DNA of 64,000 nt from Niebla homalea (GCA_019925105.1 JAHGAU010000008.1:124001-188000), one strand, 5' to 3'. Shown: positions 48,301-60,436, numbered from the stretch's first letter. Numbers and translations are program-made. Notes: generated from the letters alone by a model not told the origin.

Positions 48301-51245
48301 ACGCATGTCTCAAGCAGCGCTAATGAATTTGACTCCCATGACTCGAACATGGGTCATCCGAACAGGTCCGTTTTGATATCTACGAAGGCAAGTACATACG
48401 CACCTGATGTCCGTCTCTCCTCATCTCCTTTCATCCTATGGCTGCCACTCCTTTCCTTTCCACCGGACTACATCCGCCAACCCGCTGCTTCTGGTGCACT
48501 GAAAATTTGACGGCCAGCCTACCTGCCTTAAGTCCGAATTACAATGAAAAATTTAAATCTTTTTTTGGCGGGGAATACTTCGAAAGCACTCATTCTGGGT
48601 ATCAACATTTTTGCCTAGATGTTTTCTTTAAGTTCAAAGTGTTACAACAATTGTTTAATCTCCTCCGCATATCCTGAGCCACAATCTTACAGCCCCTGCA
48701 TACGCACAATGTAAGCCGTGCCTCAAAAATCTCATTTGCAAATGTTACAGGGTGCGAGCCCACCAAACGTTTGCGAGCTCAAATGACTCGATGTCCGAAT
48801 TTTTGGCTCACCGGTCACATTTGCTTTCCTCATAACCAAGCCCTGCTGCGGACCGCTGCATAAGCAAGTGTCCACACCTCGGACGCGATCTTAGGTATCA
48901 TCCCGAGTTCCTTTCAGGTCGCAGATATTCGGCGTCGGCGTGATTGTTTGTGACCGGAGCAGCTGTGAGATTCGTGGCCTTTTGGAAGGAGCGGTGAATA
49001 TTAAAAGCCGTCGGAGTATGCGGGATTGATCGTGATGCATCTGACGGATTCAACCGGCAATATACATTATCACATGGTCAGCAGTCCGGGTCCCAGGAGC
49101 AACACGGCAGGAGTACGGCTTATCGGCTTTATCGGAACGTTGTCCTGCTGGTAGCCACACCTCCATGGCGATTGGCGAGGCGTTGAGGTATCACACATGG
49201 GCGAATAGCGAACCTGGATCACCTCGCTGTCTCAGTCTTGAGGCTGATGACGGATGGACTTCTCACCGCGCAAAGACGGTGAGCCATAAGCATGGATGTG
49301 AACGGAATGACGTTTCCATGGCACAGTCAGCACGACGGGTGGGTCAGACGCATAAACGGGTGACGATGCTGCACAGATTCAAACTCATGTGAGCTGATAC
49401 TTCACCGCCGGTCTTCACTGCCGTCGTGACCGGTACTCTAGACCGCCCTGTCCTCAAGACGCCCTTTCTGCTGGTTCCAAGCTTCTGAGCTTGCCCCCAC
49501 GAAGCTCTTGAAGAAGAGGTCAATCGCTGTTTGATGTCGGGCCGTGAAACGCTCAATGGATGCTTATATTCAACCTCTACTGATCACAAGCGCTGATGCG
49601 AGTCTTAACTCACGGTTCCCATAGGTAAATCGCGTGAGAGTAAGACATGTCAGCATCTTTGTAATCAGGCAGAGCGATTTGTCACCCCACAAGCATCTTG
49701 GCTGACGCGCTCTCTCCTAGAGTGCGTACGCCTCTTCTATCGTCATTGCTTCCACAATGCTATTGAAGATTCCTGTGTTGAAACTCCTGTTCGATCTGGG
49801 ATAGATTACGGGGGGAAGATCAACCCCCCCCCTTTCAAGTCCACACCCTTTGCTTTTGCCAGTCGCGATTGCTATTTTTCTTTTTTTTTCCTGATCACAC
49901 CCTGTAAAAGACCAAAAAGCAATCTGCTGCGATCTGTTATACCGAATGCATCCACTTGCATTTGTCGGTGAACATGCTGCGTGCGTGCATGGACATGAGC
50001 TCCGGAAAATATGTCAAGTCAAACCAGGGCTGGTGCAATCAGAACATCTATCAGCTGCATTCAATTCCACCTATGAGACATCATCAAACAGACCGTTCTC
50101 ATTTGCTCCCAGCCCCTGCATGAGCTTTTCGTGTGCAGGCTCAAGATGAAACACCACAAAATGAACCACTGTGGATGAGGCCCCCCCCAAAACAGTATCA
50201 GTGAAGCCTCGCAATGAAGCCTCTCGCAGTGCACAGATTGCGAATCCCGCAACCGGCAACTGCGGTAGAGAGACCACGCATGCTTCAACGTTGCAGATTT
50301 CAGGGGTCCGCCATCTCATTACCAGAATATCCTGCAATCTAGTGCTCTCCGGAAAGACCCTCAGCTTTGGTGTGTCGGATGGTAGCGCGCAGGACGCCTC
50401 TGGCTCCCATCATTATTGCTCTTCCTTTACACCGAGCCGCAGCCTACAATAATCTAGTGAACCATGCAGCCTCAAGCGAGCCTTCTGAACCTCTATACCT
50501 CATCGGTAATGGCATTTGAACCCCAAGACCGTGAGCTGATACTCACCCCTTCCACCACTGTATGCCAGACATCACCCACACGCTTGACTTGCGAACCAGT
50601 GGAGGATGCCGGTTGAGTTGACGTTCAATGTCCATAGCACAACGAGTATTTGGGGGTGATTAGGTTCTCGGATGCTCTACAATAAATCAGGCTATATCGA
50701 GTCATCAGTCCCTGCCAGGTTGTCCGATGACTCGCTCTTCGATATCAAATCCAAAGCTTATCGAACTAGCATCTCTCATGCCTTGGATATGCTTTGGGGC
50801 AGACGTTGAGATCGAACATGTTATGAGGGGGTTTCCGTATGCATAGATGGGAGACAGGACAGTCCAGCCTCGTGGAGTCCTCTATTCCCGTCCATCTTCT
50901 CGTGAACTATATGGGGGGGGAGTGTCAAAAAGCTTCAAAGTTGTTGACGGAGTACTATTCATGGATATAAAAGGTGTCAGGGGCAATGTCGGGGCCTTCG
51001 AGGTACTGTCAAGGATCTAGGCTGGCAACACCTAGGCTTGTGACACCAGCTATGACACCTCTGATGTCGCCGGTACACTTGCAAAGCTCGACACTGGCGC
51101 TCGACACACGGACCCTGGATACTGGGTAACTGTGTCATGGATGGGCCATAAAAGACCCTGTCCTGCCAGCTTTCTTCTTCTTTCTTCCTCACCCAGTTCA
51201 CTTCATACCTAAGTCGCCACGAAGAACCCCTGCCACAAGCTCAAC
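45389..51245. other. About 5.9 kb without a confident gene
   Basis: Composition is normal and RIP is absent. Short frames occur on both strands but none matches a family I know. On the minus strand 45827-45951 reads as coding (KHETLTFKQGAAICHVI, later GGFIWWEKI) up to a GTGAGT, and may be a 5' exon of the zinc-finger/Est1 gene. The minus-strand frame 47163-47420 and the plus-strand frames 46001-46378 and 47603-47893 are open but unrecognised. They may be remnants or exons I cannot join. Near 49820-49833 and 50181-50188 there are short C runs. No RNA gene or terminal repeat was seen. Confidence 0.4.
50964..51245 (+). promoter_or_regulatory. Probable promoter and leader of the acidic Cys/His-tail gene
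   Basis: A TATA-like CATAAAAG at about 51147 is followed by a CT-rich stretch (TTTCTTCTTCTTTCTTCC) near 51170-51187 and then ACAAGCTCAACATGATG at the start codon. This arrangement is typical of fungal promoters. Confidence 0.45.
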
Positions 51246-51995
51246 ATGATGTCAAGCCGAACCCTTCTTGGAGTTCGTTCCATGGTCACTACGAAACGGG
51301 CACTGAATCCCAAGGCTGTTCTGAACAGCTACAGTTCCTTTCGCGGCCGGATTCAGACCGCGGCGTATAGTATTAACCACTTCTACGGCCCCGTCAAAAC
51401 GGCACCCAGAGCCATTCCACCGTCCCAAAATCCCCAGATTTCTCTCGAAGACATTCCCAGGACAAAAGAGCTGTTGTACAAAGCCGTCAACAGCGCCTCA
51501 CCTGCTCGTCTCAGGACAACCATCCTGGAGCTGTGCCACTCGCATCCAGAATTCGCCCACGTGTTATTGGATCCATTGCTCGGGACACCACCGACCCAAA
51601 TTCAAAAGTGTGACGACGACGATGAGAATGAACATGACGAAGATGACGAGGAGGAGGACGACGAGAACGAAGACGGAGACGAGTCCGATACCGGCGCCGT
51701 ATCAGCTCGACCGTACGACACAGATAAGTGGAGACCTGGACTCCAGCGCAGCCGATGCTTCCACTGCGAGGAGGAATTTGATCCGCACGACAATGGGGAC
51801 GATGCTGGTTGCGTCCACCACGACGGACATTTGGAGTTTAGTGAGCTCGCCATTGCGGACCACGATGAGCGCCGTCACGGCCCCCTGGATACCGAGCAAA
51901 ATCGGATCGATTTTCCTGAGAAGTTGGTCTGGACTTGCTGCAAGGGCGACGTGCAGAGTGAGGGGTGTCAGGCTGGGAAACATGAGGAGTTTTGA
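51246..51995 (+). CDS. Acidic protein with C-terminal Cys/His-rich motif, function unknown
   Basis: An intronless frame of 249 codons. The first 60 residues are basic and hydroxylated and could be a mitochondrial targeting sequence (many Arg/Lys/Ser, no acidic residue before 60), but this is inference. Residues 123-148 are almost all Asp and Glu. The tail holds C171-x2-C174, C189 with H191/H192, W229, the pair C231-C232, C241 and H246. This RCFHCEEEFD...WTCC...GC..GKH pattern is one I know from many uncharacterised filamentous-fungal proteins, probably a zinc-binding module. A tandem ATG at 51246/51249 and a TATA-like box about 100 bp upstream support the start. No enzymatic motif is visible. 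Confidence 0.75.
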   Translation: MMSSRTLLGVRSMVTTKRALNPKAVLNSYSSFRGRIQTAAYSINHFYGPVKTAPRAIPPSQNPQISLEDIPRTKELLYKAVNSASPARLRTTILELCHSHPEFAHVLLDPLLGTPPTQIQKCDDDDENEHDEDDEEEDDENEDGDESDTGAVSARPYDTDKWRPGLQRSRCFHCEEEFDPHDNGDDAGCVHHDGHLEFSELAIADHDERRHGPLDTEQNRIDFPEKLVWTCCKGDVQSEGCQAGKHEEF

Positions 51996-52261
51996 GGAGT
52001 TACAGGGTGTTCTTTTTGGCTTTGGATTTCTCAATATCGGCTGGGATGAGAGCGCCTGTTGACGATGATTTGGATCATGTTCCGCCTCACAAGGATTGAT
52101 ACACGCCGTCACGGATCTATCCTGCACGTTGGACTCTGTATCAACGTGGGCACCAATTGGAGGGACAGTTGCGTCATCTAGCTAGCCAGATATTCCGGAT
52201 CCGCAAAAAGGAGGTTTGATGATAGTTGTCAGAAATGCTCAAGGTCATTGATCACAATGAT
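51996..52261. other. Intergenic space between convergent genes
   Basis: This 266-bp stretch lies between the stop of the plus-strand acidic protein and the stop of the minus-strand transporter. It should hold both 3' ends. No other feature seen. Confidence 0.5.
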
Positions 52262-53962
52262 TTAGACTCTTGACGAGATCTCACACACCGGTTTTGCTAA
52301 TTCTATTTCACCCATTGGCTCCAACTCCCTATCCCCATGCGTTTCATCACCATTCGTCGCTGCGTTTGTAGCATCCTCATCATCCTCAGGCGTCCCCTCC
52401 CTACAAGCCCATGCGTCCACAAAGCGAAGAATCTCCCTTCCCCAAATCCTGTTCAGGACCAAAAGTCTCACGGGGACACATGCAATAATGACGATTGGGA
52501 AAGCCGGTGCGGCTTTCGTCAACGTGATTACGAAAATAACAATCGTGACCACGATCTGCGTGATGGTGTAAGCATGCACGCCCAAGTATCCCCTTTTCCA
52601 ATCTTCAGGTAGAGGCGGCAATTCCGATGGCGGGGTGAGCAGATGAAAGAAGCGAAACAAGATCGGGTTCACAGACAACGACTGCTCGCCCATGAACATG
52701 AAAAGCCCCGCCAGCACGCTTGTAGGTGTAAGACCCAGAACATGCTGTAAGGGCGGGGAGATGAAGATGAGGATGGCGGAGGCATGAAGGAAAGACGACC
52801 AGCGTTGCTCGTAGACACGGCGCGCTAATACAACCTCAAGCTTGACGTCATGATCTTTTTCATCAGCGTTTTCCACGCGGACGACACGCTGAGTCTTCTC
52901 AGTGTGCATAAGCGACTCGGAGTGCAGTGGGGCTTGAGGGAGCAGACCATTGGCGGGCGGAATGCCTAAGATGCCGCATAATGCGGTGGTCGTCCCAAGA
53001 AGGAGGATGTCCCAAGCGAAGCCACCTGGCTTGCGCGTGCCGTAGCGGTCAATAGTGCAGATGATGCTGCTAACCTCGTGGTCGAAGAAGAAAAGGATTG
53101 TGATGATGAGCCCTGGTATGATGGCGGCGAAGATCCAAGAAATGGGCAAGTGCCAGAAGTGGACGAGGAAGGTGAAACGATCGGGATGGCTAGGCCGGAA
53201 AGAGTGATCGCTTACTTGTAGGGTCTGCTTATCAAGCGAGGCAAGTTCGCCAATATGCGGAATCCCAATAAAGATGATGATGGATATGGCGGCAGCATAT
53301 TCGGTCAAGCCCATGCGGAGGTAACGGTGGAATAGGGGGGTCCAACGTTCGGCGGTGGAGAGGAAAATGGCGACGAGCATGGTGCCGATGGCGCCGATAA
53401 TGGCGTAGAGAAATGCGGCAAACGAGAGGGCGGAGTGGGCGCGTTGGAGTTCTTGAATGGCTTTGTGGAAGTAGATGATGCTGTTGAGAAGGGAGAAGAT
53501 TTCGGTGGAGAATGTGGTCACGTAGCGCATTGTCCAGTCGTGGGCGTTGAAGACGGCAAGGATGTAGTGCATCCAGCCGGCATGGATGAGTGACCAGGCC
53601 ATGAATGGGAGGAAAGGTATATTGAAGGAGGTGGAGCAAAGTGAATATATGTTCTCGGCTAGAACAGAGAAAGGTCCGGTCACTCCAAGAATGGTCAGGG
53701 GTTGGATGGAGAACAGACTGAAGATTAGGCCACACAGACCGGTGGAGAAAACGACTTCAATAGTACCCCAGCTTTTGCCTGTGAGCACATACAGGTCGCT
53801 TGCAAAAGTGATGCCTGGTAGAATATTGGTGAAGAAGACATAGACAGCACTAGCAAAGACGAGCTGATTGAACACTGTCCAATCTGAAAGGTAACGATGT
53901 CGTAAATTCCCAAGATCTTGCTTTAGTAGACGAAAGGGTTGAAGTATTGGCGGTATATACAT
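52262..53962 (-). CDS. SLC4/Bor1-type anion (borate/bicarbonate) transporter
   Basis: An intronless frame of 566 codons from the ATG at 53962. It is a polytopic membrane protein with a YLSDWTVFNQLVFASAVYVF start followed by a FTNILPGITFASDL helix. Then come QPLTILGVTGPFSVLAENIY (the Q-P-x-x-I-x-G-x-T-G-P signature of the HCO3-/borate family) and YVTTFSTEIFSLLNSIIY. Further on are LPISWIFAAIIPGLIITILFFFDHEVSS and RKPGGFAWD, then GILGIPPANGLLPQAPLHSESL, nearly invariant in Bor1 proteins. Length fits yeast Bor1 (about 576). The family exports borate or exchanges anions at the plasma or vacuolar membrane. The tail after about residue 520 is acidic. The frame stays open upstream, but those codons fall in the Copia LTR and are not native. 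The Copia element begins 58 bp before the ATG, so the original promoter has been moved 5.8 kb away. Confidence 0.9.
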   Translation of the reverse strand: MYIPPILQPFRLLKQDLGNLRHRYLSDWTVFNQLVFASAVYVFFTNILPGITFASDLYVLTGKSWGTIEVVFSTGLCGLIFSLFSIQPLTILGVTGPFSVLAENIYSLCSTSFNIPFLPFMAWSLIHAGWMHYILAVFNAHDWTMRYVTTFSTEIFSLLNSIIYFHKAIQELQRAHSALSFAAFLYAIIGAIGTMLVAIFLSTAERWTPLFHRYLRMGLTEYAAAISIIIFIGIPHIGELASLDKQTLQVSDHSFRPSHPDRFTFLVHFWHLPISWIFAAIIPGLIITILFFFDHEVSSIICTIDRYGTRKPGGFAWDILLLGTTTALCGILGIPPANGLLPQAPLHSESLMHTEKTQRVVRVENADEKDHDVKLEVVLARRVYEQRWSSFLHASAILIFISPPLQHVLGLTPTSVLAGLFMFMGEQSLSVNPILFRFFHLLTPPSELPPLPEDWKRGYLGVHAYTITQIVVTIVIFVITLTKAAPAFPIVIIACVPVRLLVLNRIWGREILRFVDAWACREGTPEDDEDATNAATNGDETHGDRELEPMGEIELAKPVCEISSRV

Positions 53963-54020
53963 CTTGAAATGCTTTAGTTGATCAACAATACTCTTCGAAA
54001 GGATAGACTTCTTGGAACGG

Positions 54021-54318
54021 TGATGCACGGGGGTATTCCGCGGTGATGCACCGGGGTATTCCGCGGTTGTCTTGGCAGCCCCTGCATTGAAGACCCTGTC
54101 GCATAAAGGCCTACCAGACGGCCTTTTGTTAACGGTATTACAGGTGCATCGGTGCATAAGGTACGGTGAGTATACGGTCATTAAACGGTCCTTAAGATGG
54201 ATATAAATACGGTCATTATTACGGTATAATTAAATAAGTATAATAATAAACTTAATATAAATAATTTAGCTTATTTACCCTTCCTTATACCCTATACTTA
54301 TTTACGTATATTGTATTA
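54021..54318 (+). repeat. 5' LTR of the Copia element
   Basis: It starts TGATGCACGGGGGTATTCCG and ends TATTGTATTA (TATTGCATCA in the other LTR). It holds a direct doublet of GGGGTATTCCGCGG near 54029-54067. RIP is absent up to about 54190 and heavy after that. Confidence 0.92.
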
Positions 54319-57300
54319 AGTTCTAAGCTTAATTAATAAAATAATTAATTATAATATACTATTTAAGTAATAGTTTTATTTAAGTAATATTTATAACGTT
54401 TATATAATTATTTAAGACCGTAAAATAATTATAATTTTAACCTCCGATACCTTAATAAATAATTATAATTACGAAAATATTAAAGAGGGTAATTTAACGT
54501 AATAATATTTACTTTATTAAGCATAATATATACTTTATATTTCCGGTAATAATAATACTTAAAATAAAAAGATAACGCCGTTATCGTTTAAGGTATTTAT
54601 TATAAGAATTATTAAATTACCCCTAAATATTTTTAAGGAATCCCTTATAAAGCCGGCTTTATATAAGCTTTTAAGCTTAATAATAATAACTTCCGTAAGT
54701 AAAATTAAGCTATAAAACGTTTTTTAAGAAGTTATTTATTATAAAATATTATAAATAATTTAACCTTATACCCTTAAGTCCCGTTTTAAGTTAAGATTTA
54801 AACTATATATATTAATTTTACTACCGGTATACTTATAAATAACGTAATAACGACGTAAAAATTATATATCTTAATAAATAAGGACGTTATACCGTTTCAG
54901 ATTTACTTAACGTAAAGTAAGATCCATCTCGTAAAAAGTAAGGAAAAATTAATCCCCTTATTAACGAAGATCCTTATTATAAAGGCTTAAAAGGATAATA
55001 GAGTAAATAAAGTCGCCGTATTTATAAAGAAAGTAAATAAGTAAATAAATTAAATTAATAAAGCCGTTATATTAAATAATATTTATTTAAATTTTATAAT
55101 TATAAACTTATTTTGAAAAGTACGTAAGTTTAACCTTGCTATATATTAACTTAAGAATAATAAGGATATATTTAATAATAAGAAAGTTATTTAAAAACTT
55201 AAGGTAATTGAAATTAATACGGTTAAAAAATAAATTATTAATACCGTAATAATAAAGGTAAATAAAGAAAATAATATTAAACCCCGCCGCGTAATAAAAT
55301 ACTATAATTACTAGAAAATGGGCTATATAATTAAGGATTATAATAAAGAAAATGTAAAAATAAGCGGTAAAGACGGTAAAGAGGTTAATAAGGATAAAAT
55401 TAAGAAAATAAAGAAACTTAAGAAACGAGCAGCTCGATTTAAGTCTAAATAAGTTAAAGGGGCTATAGTTAAAAATAACGAGGAATTTAAAGAATTAAGC
55501 TTTATCGCCGTTAATAAAAGGGAATATAATATTAAGGAGTTAACGTTTATATCCATTAATAATACTAATAACCTCGTTATTCTCTTAATAAAAAACGGAC
55601 CGGCCTTAATAAGCCTTTAAAAAACTATTAAAATAATAAGGATCTATATAATTTAATTTTATATAAGCTTAATAATAATACCGCTATAGTGGATTTAAGT
55701 AATCCCGATTTTTATAACGGCGACGATAAAATAAGAAATATTATTATAATAAACGGTATAAGTAATAAAGAAACTTACCTATTTAAGAATGATTTATATA
55801 ATTAAATAATAAAATAAATACGGAAAAAATATGACTTTTTCTAAAATAATAAAAGTCTAAACCTTATAAAATCCGTAAATACCGGCAATAATAATTATAT
55901 TTTAATAATAATAAAAGGTAACTCCCTTAATAAGATAAGCTAAAATATACCGTTTAAAGATAAAGAAACCCTTTAAACAATAAACTCCGGCGTTATAAGA
56001 TATATATATACTTAAAGAAGTATATTTTAGAGTTTTAAAGAAAAAATTATAAGGGTAACGGTAAAGGGCAAGGGCTCCTTAAACTTATTTAAACGTAATA
56101 ACGTAATAATCGAGATAAACGGTTAAAAACGTATTATTTAAGACGTATTATAAGTTTTTTACTTAAGATTTAATTTTTTATTTATTTTAATTTTAAAGGA
56201 TAAAGGTATAAATATTACCTTTAACGGACGTAAAGTAAAGATTACGCAAGGAAATTAACTTATTACGGTAAAGTACCAATATAAAAAGCTTTACTTATTT
56301 ATATATATCCGGAAAAACGTTACGTTAATAATTAATAAAGAAGACTTAAATCCCGTATTTTATAAATTATAAAATAAGAAAAACGGTAAAGTTAAACGTA
56401 ACGGTAATAAGATTATTTAAGGATATAAAAAGGATAATAATAAGCTTTTTATAACTCTTTATAATCGTTTAAGCTATTTAAATATAGTTAAACTATATAT
56501 TATATATAAAACGGTATTAAAGATATTAAAGATATTAACTTTAAAGGACTTTTTCTATAATATATATAAGAATAATAAACTTATAAGAAGTATATATAAA
56601 TACCGTTATATAAAAAAGATAAAGCTTAAGTCTTATTTCTTTTATAATATTTAAGGCCCTTATAATATTAAAGTATTAATCCCCGGAATAATATTCTTTA
56701 AGTATTATTTATCCGTTATTAATAAGATTACGGGGTAATTAAGTCTTACCCCGTTAATAACGAGAGTTAAAATAATTAATTAAATTTTATTTATTATTAA
56801 CGTACTTGATCGTAAGGAAAATAATATTGTAATTAAATACGTCCTTATTAATAACGTAAAGGAATTTTAGGCTTTTAAAACGGCCGTTAAAGAACGTAAT
56901 ATTATTATAGAATATATTACGTATTATATATTTAAATAAAACAGTATAATTAAACGGTTTAACTAAATAATTACGATAATAATTCGGTATATAATATATT
57001 ATATTAAGTTATTAAATAACTTTTAAACCTTTACGGCTATATATATTAATTAATTAAGATAAAAGCTTTTTTTTTTTTTTATAAAGGGAGTAAGTTCTTT
57101 TAAAAAATAAATAAAAATAAAATTTCTTATTAAAAATAAAAAACGTTTAAGATATTATATAAAGTAAATATACTTAAAAAATGAAACGATTAAAATTAAA
57201 TAAAATTATTATTAACGGTATCTACCTGGAAACTATATTAAGCTTATAATTATACGTTTATATACCTTATAAAAGGAATATAAAGGTCGTTATAAATTTA

Positions 57301-59561
57301 AAGGTCTTTAATAAAAAAACGGTAATATACCTATTATTATAACTTATTATTAAAGATATATTACCGGCCTTAAAGTTAATAACCCTTATTAATAATAACG
57401 CGGTTTATTATAAAAGTAAATATATATCGGACGGGTTTAAAAAATTTAATAAAAACGAGCCTATATTAACTTATATTTACTTAATTCCTTAAAATAAAAA
57501 AAATTATAATATAGATCCCGTAAATCCTGATTTTTTTAGGTTAATAATAAAGTTTTTAATTAAATAAAATAAAATAGGAAAAATATATTATTAAAAATCT
57601 ATAAAGTAATAAACGGAACGTTTACTTAAAGGGAGAATTTAAGAAAGCTTATTAAAGACCTTAAAAATATTAAAAATCTTATAAATTACGAAAACTATAA
57701 TAATAATAAAACTTTTAACTTATTTTTATTAAAGGGAATTAACGTCCTTATTTTACTTAAGGATATTTATGATTTTATCCTAACTTACCAATAAACGGAT
57801 AAAATTTTATTAATATTAAAATATACTCCGGAAAATAAAATAAATATAAACGATAATATTAACGATAAGCTTAAGATTAATTGCTTTTATTAAAACCGTT
57901 ATTATTATAATCTTTATATATTTAATATTAATTTTAATAATATTATTTTTATTATTACGGTTTATATTAATTTACTTACTTATTAATAAACTATAAAATC
58001 TTTAAATTAATTTAAATAAATTAAAACTATTAATAAAAAGATTACGAATTTATTATTAAATAAAACTTAAGAGTTTATAAATAAACCGAAGGATTATAAA
58101 TTTATTAACTTTAAATAGGTATTTAAGAAAAAATTCTTTACTTTAAACCTTATTAATAAATATAAAATAAAGCTTATTATAAAAAGCTTTACTTAAAAGT
58201 AAAATATTAACTATAAAGAAACCTTTTTATTTACTTTAAGGTATAAGTCGCTTTATTTACTTCTGGTATTTACGGTTATTTATAAACTTTAACTATGGCT
58301 TTTAAATATTATTACTATATACTTAAATAATAATTTAAATAAAGAGATTTATATAAGTATTTTTAAGGGTATTCCGATAACTTAATAAAATACCGGTAAA
58401 TATTTTTATTTACTTAAAAACCTTTATAAACTTAAATAATTAAGAAAAATTTAGGTTAAGAAATTTTAATTATAACTTTATAAATTCGGTTTTATCTTTA
58501 TTTAAATTAATTTATATATATTTATTAAAAGGTTTAATAAAGAGATATATTTAATAGCCCTTTATATTAACGATATTATTATTATTATTAAAAGCTTAAA
58601 GATTTATAAGTAAGTAAAAAACTATTTAACTTTAATATTTAAGCTTATTAAAGGAAACCCGTTAAAGGTAATCCTTAAGATATAAATATCTTAAAATAAT
58701 AATATTATTATTATAAATTAAATAAATTACGTTATTAACGTCCTTAAAAAGTATTATATAATAAACTATAATAATATTAATATTCCGATAAACGGATATA
58801 AAGGTATATAAGTAATTTAACTTAATAAATAACAAATAAACCAATATATTTATTAATAGCTTCTTAATAAGTTTATATTCTTTTAAGTTATTATCCGTCC
58901 GGATTTAACTTTTTTAATTTTAAAATTAAGTTAATTTTATAATAACCCCGTTATTTAATATTAGAATTATTTAATATAAATACTTAAATATTTAAAAAGT
59001 ATATTAAATTTAAGTTTATACTTTTAATATAATAGCGGATCACTTAAATACTTCGTAAATACCGCGTTTATTAATAATAAAAATAATAAAAGGTTATTAT
59101 ACGGCTTTATAATATTAAATACCGGTATAATATACGTATAATATACTTAGAAATAGCGTACCGTTATTATTTCCATTATAAAAGCTAAATATATAACTCT
59201 TTCCGAAGGGTATAAAATAAGTATTTAATTTATAAAATAAATTAATAAAACCGGATTCTCTAAAGATTACGGGCTTATTATTCTATTTAATAATAATAAC
59301 GGTAATATTTCTCTTATTAAGAACCCGGAGAACTATTCGCGGATTAAGTATATTAACGTTTAATATTACTTTATTTAGGAAAAGATATAAAAAGGCCTTA
59401 TTTTAGTAAAGTATATTAATATTAAGGATTAATTTATAAATATTATAATAAAGTTTTTATTAAAATAACCCTTTAAAACGAATTAATTAAAGCTCGGATT
59501 ATATTTAATAAGTTAATAGCGGTATTACCGTTATAGATTTATCGCAGCTTTAAAGAGGGAA

Positions 59562-59860
59562 TAATATATAAGGGTATTCCGCGGTAATATATAAGGGTAT
59601 TCCGCGGTTATTTTGGCAGTTTTTACATTAAAGACCCTATCGCATAAAGGCCTATTAAATGGCCTTTTATCAACGGTATTATAGGTGTATCGGTATATAA
59701 GGTACGGTGAGTATACGGTTATTAAACGGTCCTTAAGATGGATATAAATACGGTCGTTGTCACGGTGTAATTAGACAAGCATAGTGGTAGACTCAATACA
59801 AGTGATTCGGCTTACTCACCCTTCCCCTGCACCCTGCACCCATTTGCGCATATTGCATCA
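59562..59860 (+). repeat. 3' LTR of the Copia element
   Basis: It mirrors the 5' LTR. The inner half up to about 59745 is RIP-mutated (TAATATATAAGGG where the 5' LTR has TGATGCACGGGGG). The outer part to TATTGCATCA is unmutated. Confidence 0.92.
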
Positions 59861-59865
59861 AACGG

Positions 59866-60436
59866 CATCAACGAGGAAGAAAGTAGATGAGCATTCTCAG
59901 GGCCTTTAAACGTTCGAACAAGATGACAGAAAGGTAGTCCATTCGGGGCAGAGCCAAATACCAGGATGCAGGCTGAACATTCAGTGAAGGACAGCGCAAG
60001 TATTCAGTTGAGAGTCCGTAGATCCTTGGACATGTCGTTGTGACGAAGGCTCGGGAGTCGGGATGGATATTCCATCGATTATCGTGACCCTCTGACCCAC
60101 GTGGTCTCTGGTCCTCCTTACTGAATCCCACTAATACAGTTTAGGAAAGACAGGTCTAGATCTCAGCCCTACGATGACACCACCTCCCCTCGCTAATCAC
60201 CGCCGGTTGGAAAACTTCTTATCTTTCCCATGTACCATTGATATTATACCATTCCCAATATCGACCTGTACATGACGACTGAAATACATCTCGTATGGAC
60301 AATTGACTCGCCTGACCTCTCACATTATTCATCTACACAATTTTAAAGTATCTGGGTGCAATATACCTCCCATCAACTACACACGCGATCTGGACGCACA
60401 TCAATAGCACCCAGTGCTGATAGCACAACCGCGTCT
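59866..60436 (+). promoter_or_regulatory. Promoter and leader region of the arginine CPSase gene
   Basis: This 571-bp stretch separates the Copia element from the attenuator uORF. It holds TGACTC at 60304-60309, the Gcn4/CPC1 recognition core, in keeping with cross-pathway control of amino-acid genes. A T/A-rich word (ACAATTTTAAAGTA) lies near 60338-60351. Before the Copia insertion it was probably the shared region between this gene and the divergent Bor1-type transporter. Confidence 0.6.
60304..60309 (+). promoter_or_regulatory. Gcn4/CPC1-type site TGACTC
   Basis: TGACTC lies 133 bp before the uORF start. This is the core element bound by the fungal bZIP activator of amino-acid starvation response. 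A six-base match alone is weak, but its place in front of an arginine gene supports it. Confidence 0.55.

Larger units (their letters stand above)
54021..59860 (+). mobile_element. Ty1/Copia LTR retrotransposon, complete copy, RIP-degraded interior
   Basis: LTRs at 54021-54318 (298 bp) and 59562-59860 (299 bp) are flanked by AACGG (54016-54020 and 59861-59865). A purine tract (AAAGAGGGA) precedes the 3' LTR. Plus-strand remnants come in Copia order. A gag zinc knuckle, with Cys codons turned to Tyr or stop, is at about 55298-55345. A GAG-pre-integrase HxRLxHLN remnant is at about 56452-56492, and the integrase core start around 56630-56760. Reverse transcriptase reads ALYINDIIII (from YVDD) at 58557-58590. 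RNase H has the SIIKAKYITLSEG remnant at 59173-59215 and KYINV near 59345. All frames are interrupted, so the copy is dead. Confidence 0.92.

Noticed and set aside
51610..52127. Overlapping frames over the acidic protein gene
   Set aside because: Repeated Asp/Glu codons give long Thr/Met/Arg or Ser runs in other frames. Only the frame at 51246 has the Cys/His pattern and a sensible start.
53963..54181. 73-residue N-terminal extension of the Bor1-type transporter
   Set aside because: The codons cross the Copia target site and run into the LTR. With the element removed, the frame meets a TGA four codons before AAG AAG TCT, so the extension is not native.
55338..55556. 72-codon minus-strand frame in the Copia element
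   Set aside because: It is antisense to the gag zinc-knuckle region and arises from A/T-rich sequence.
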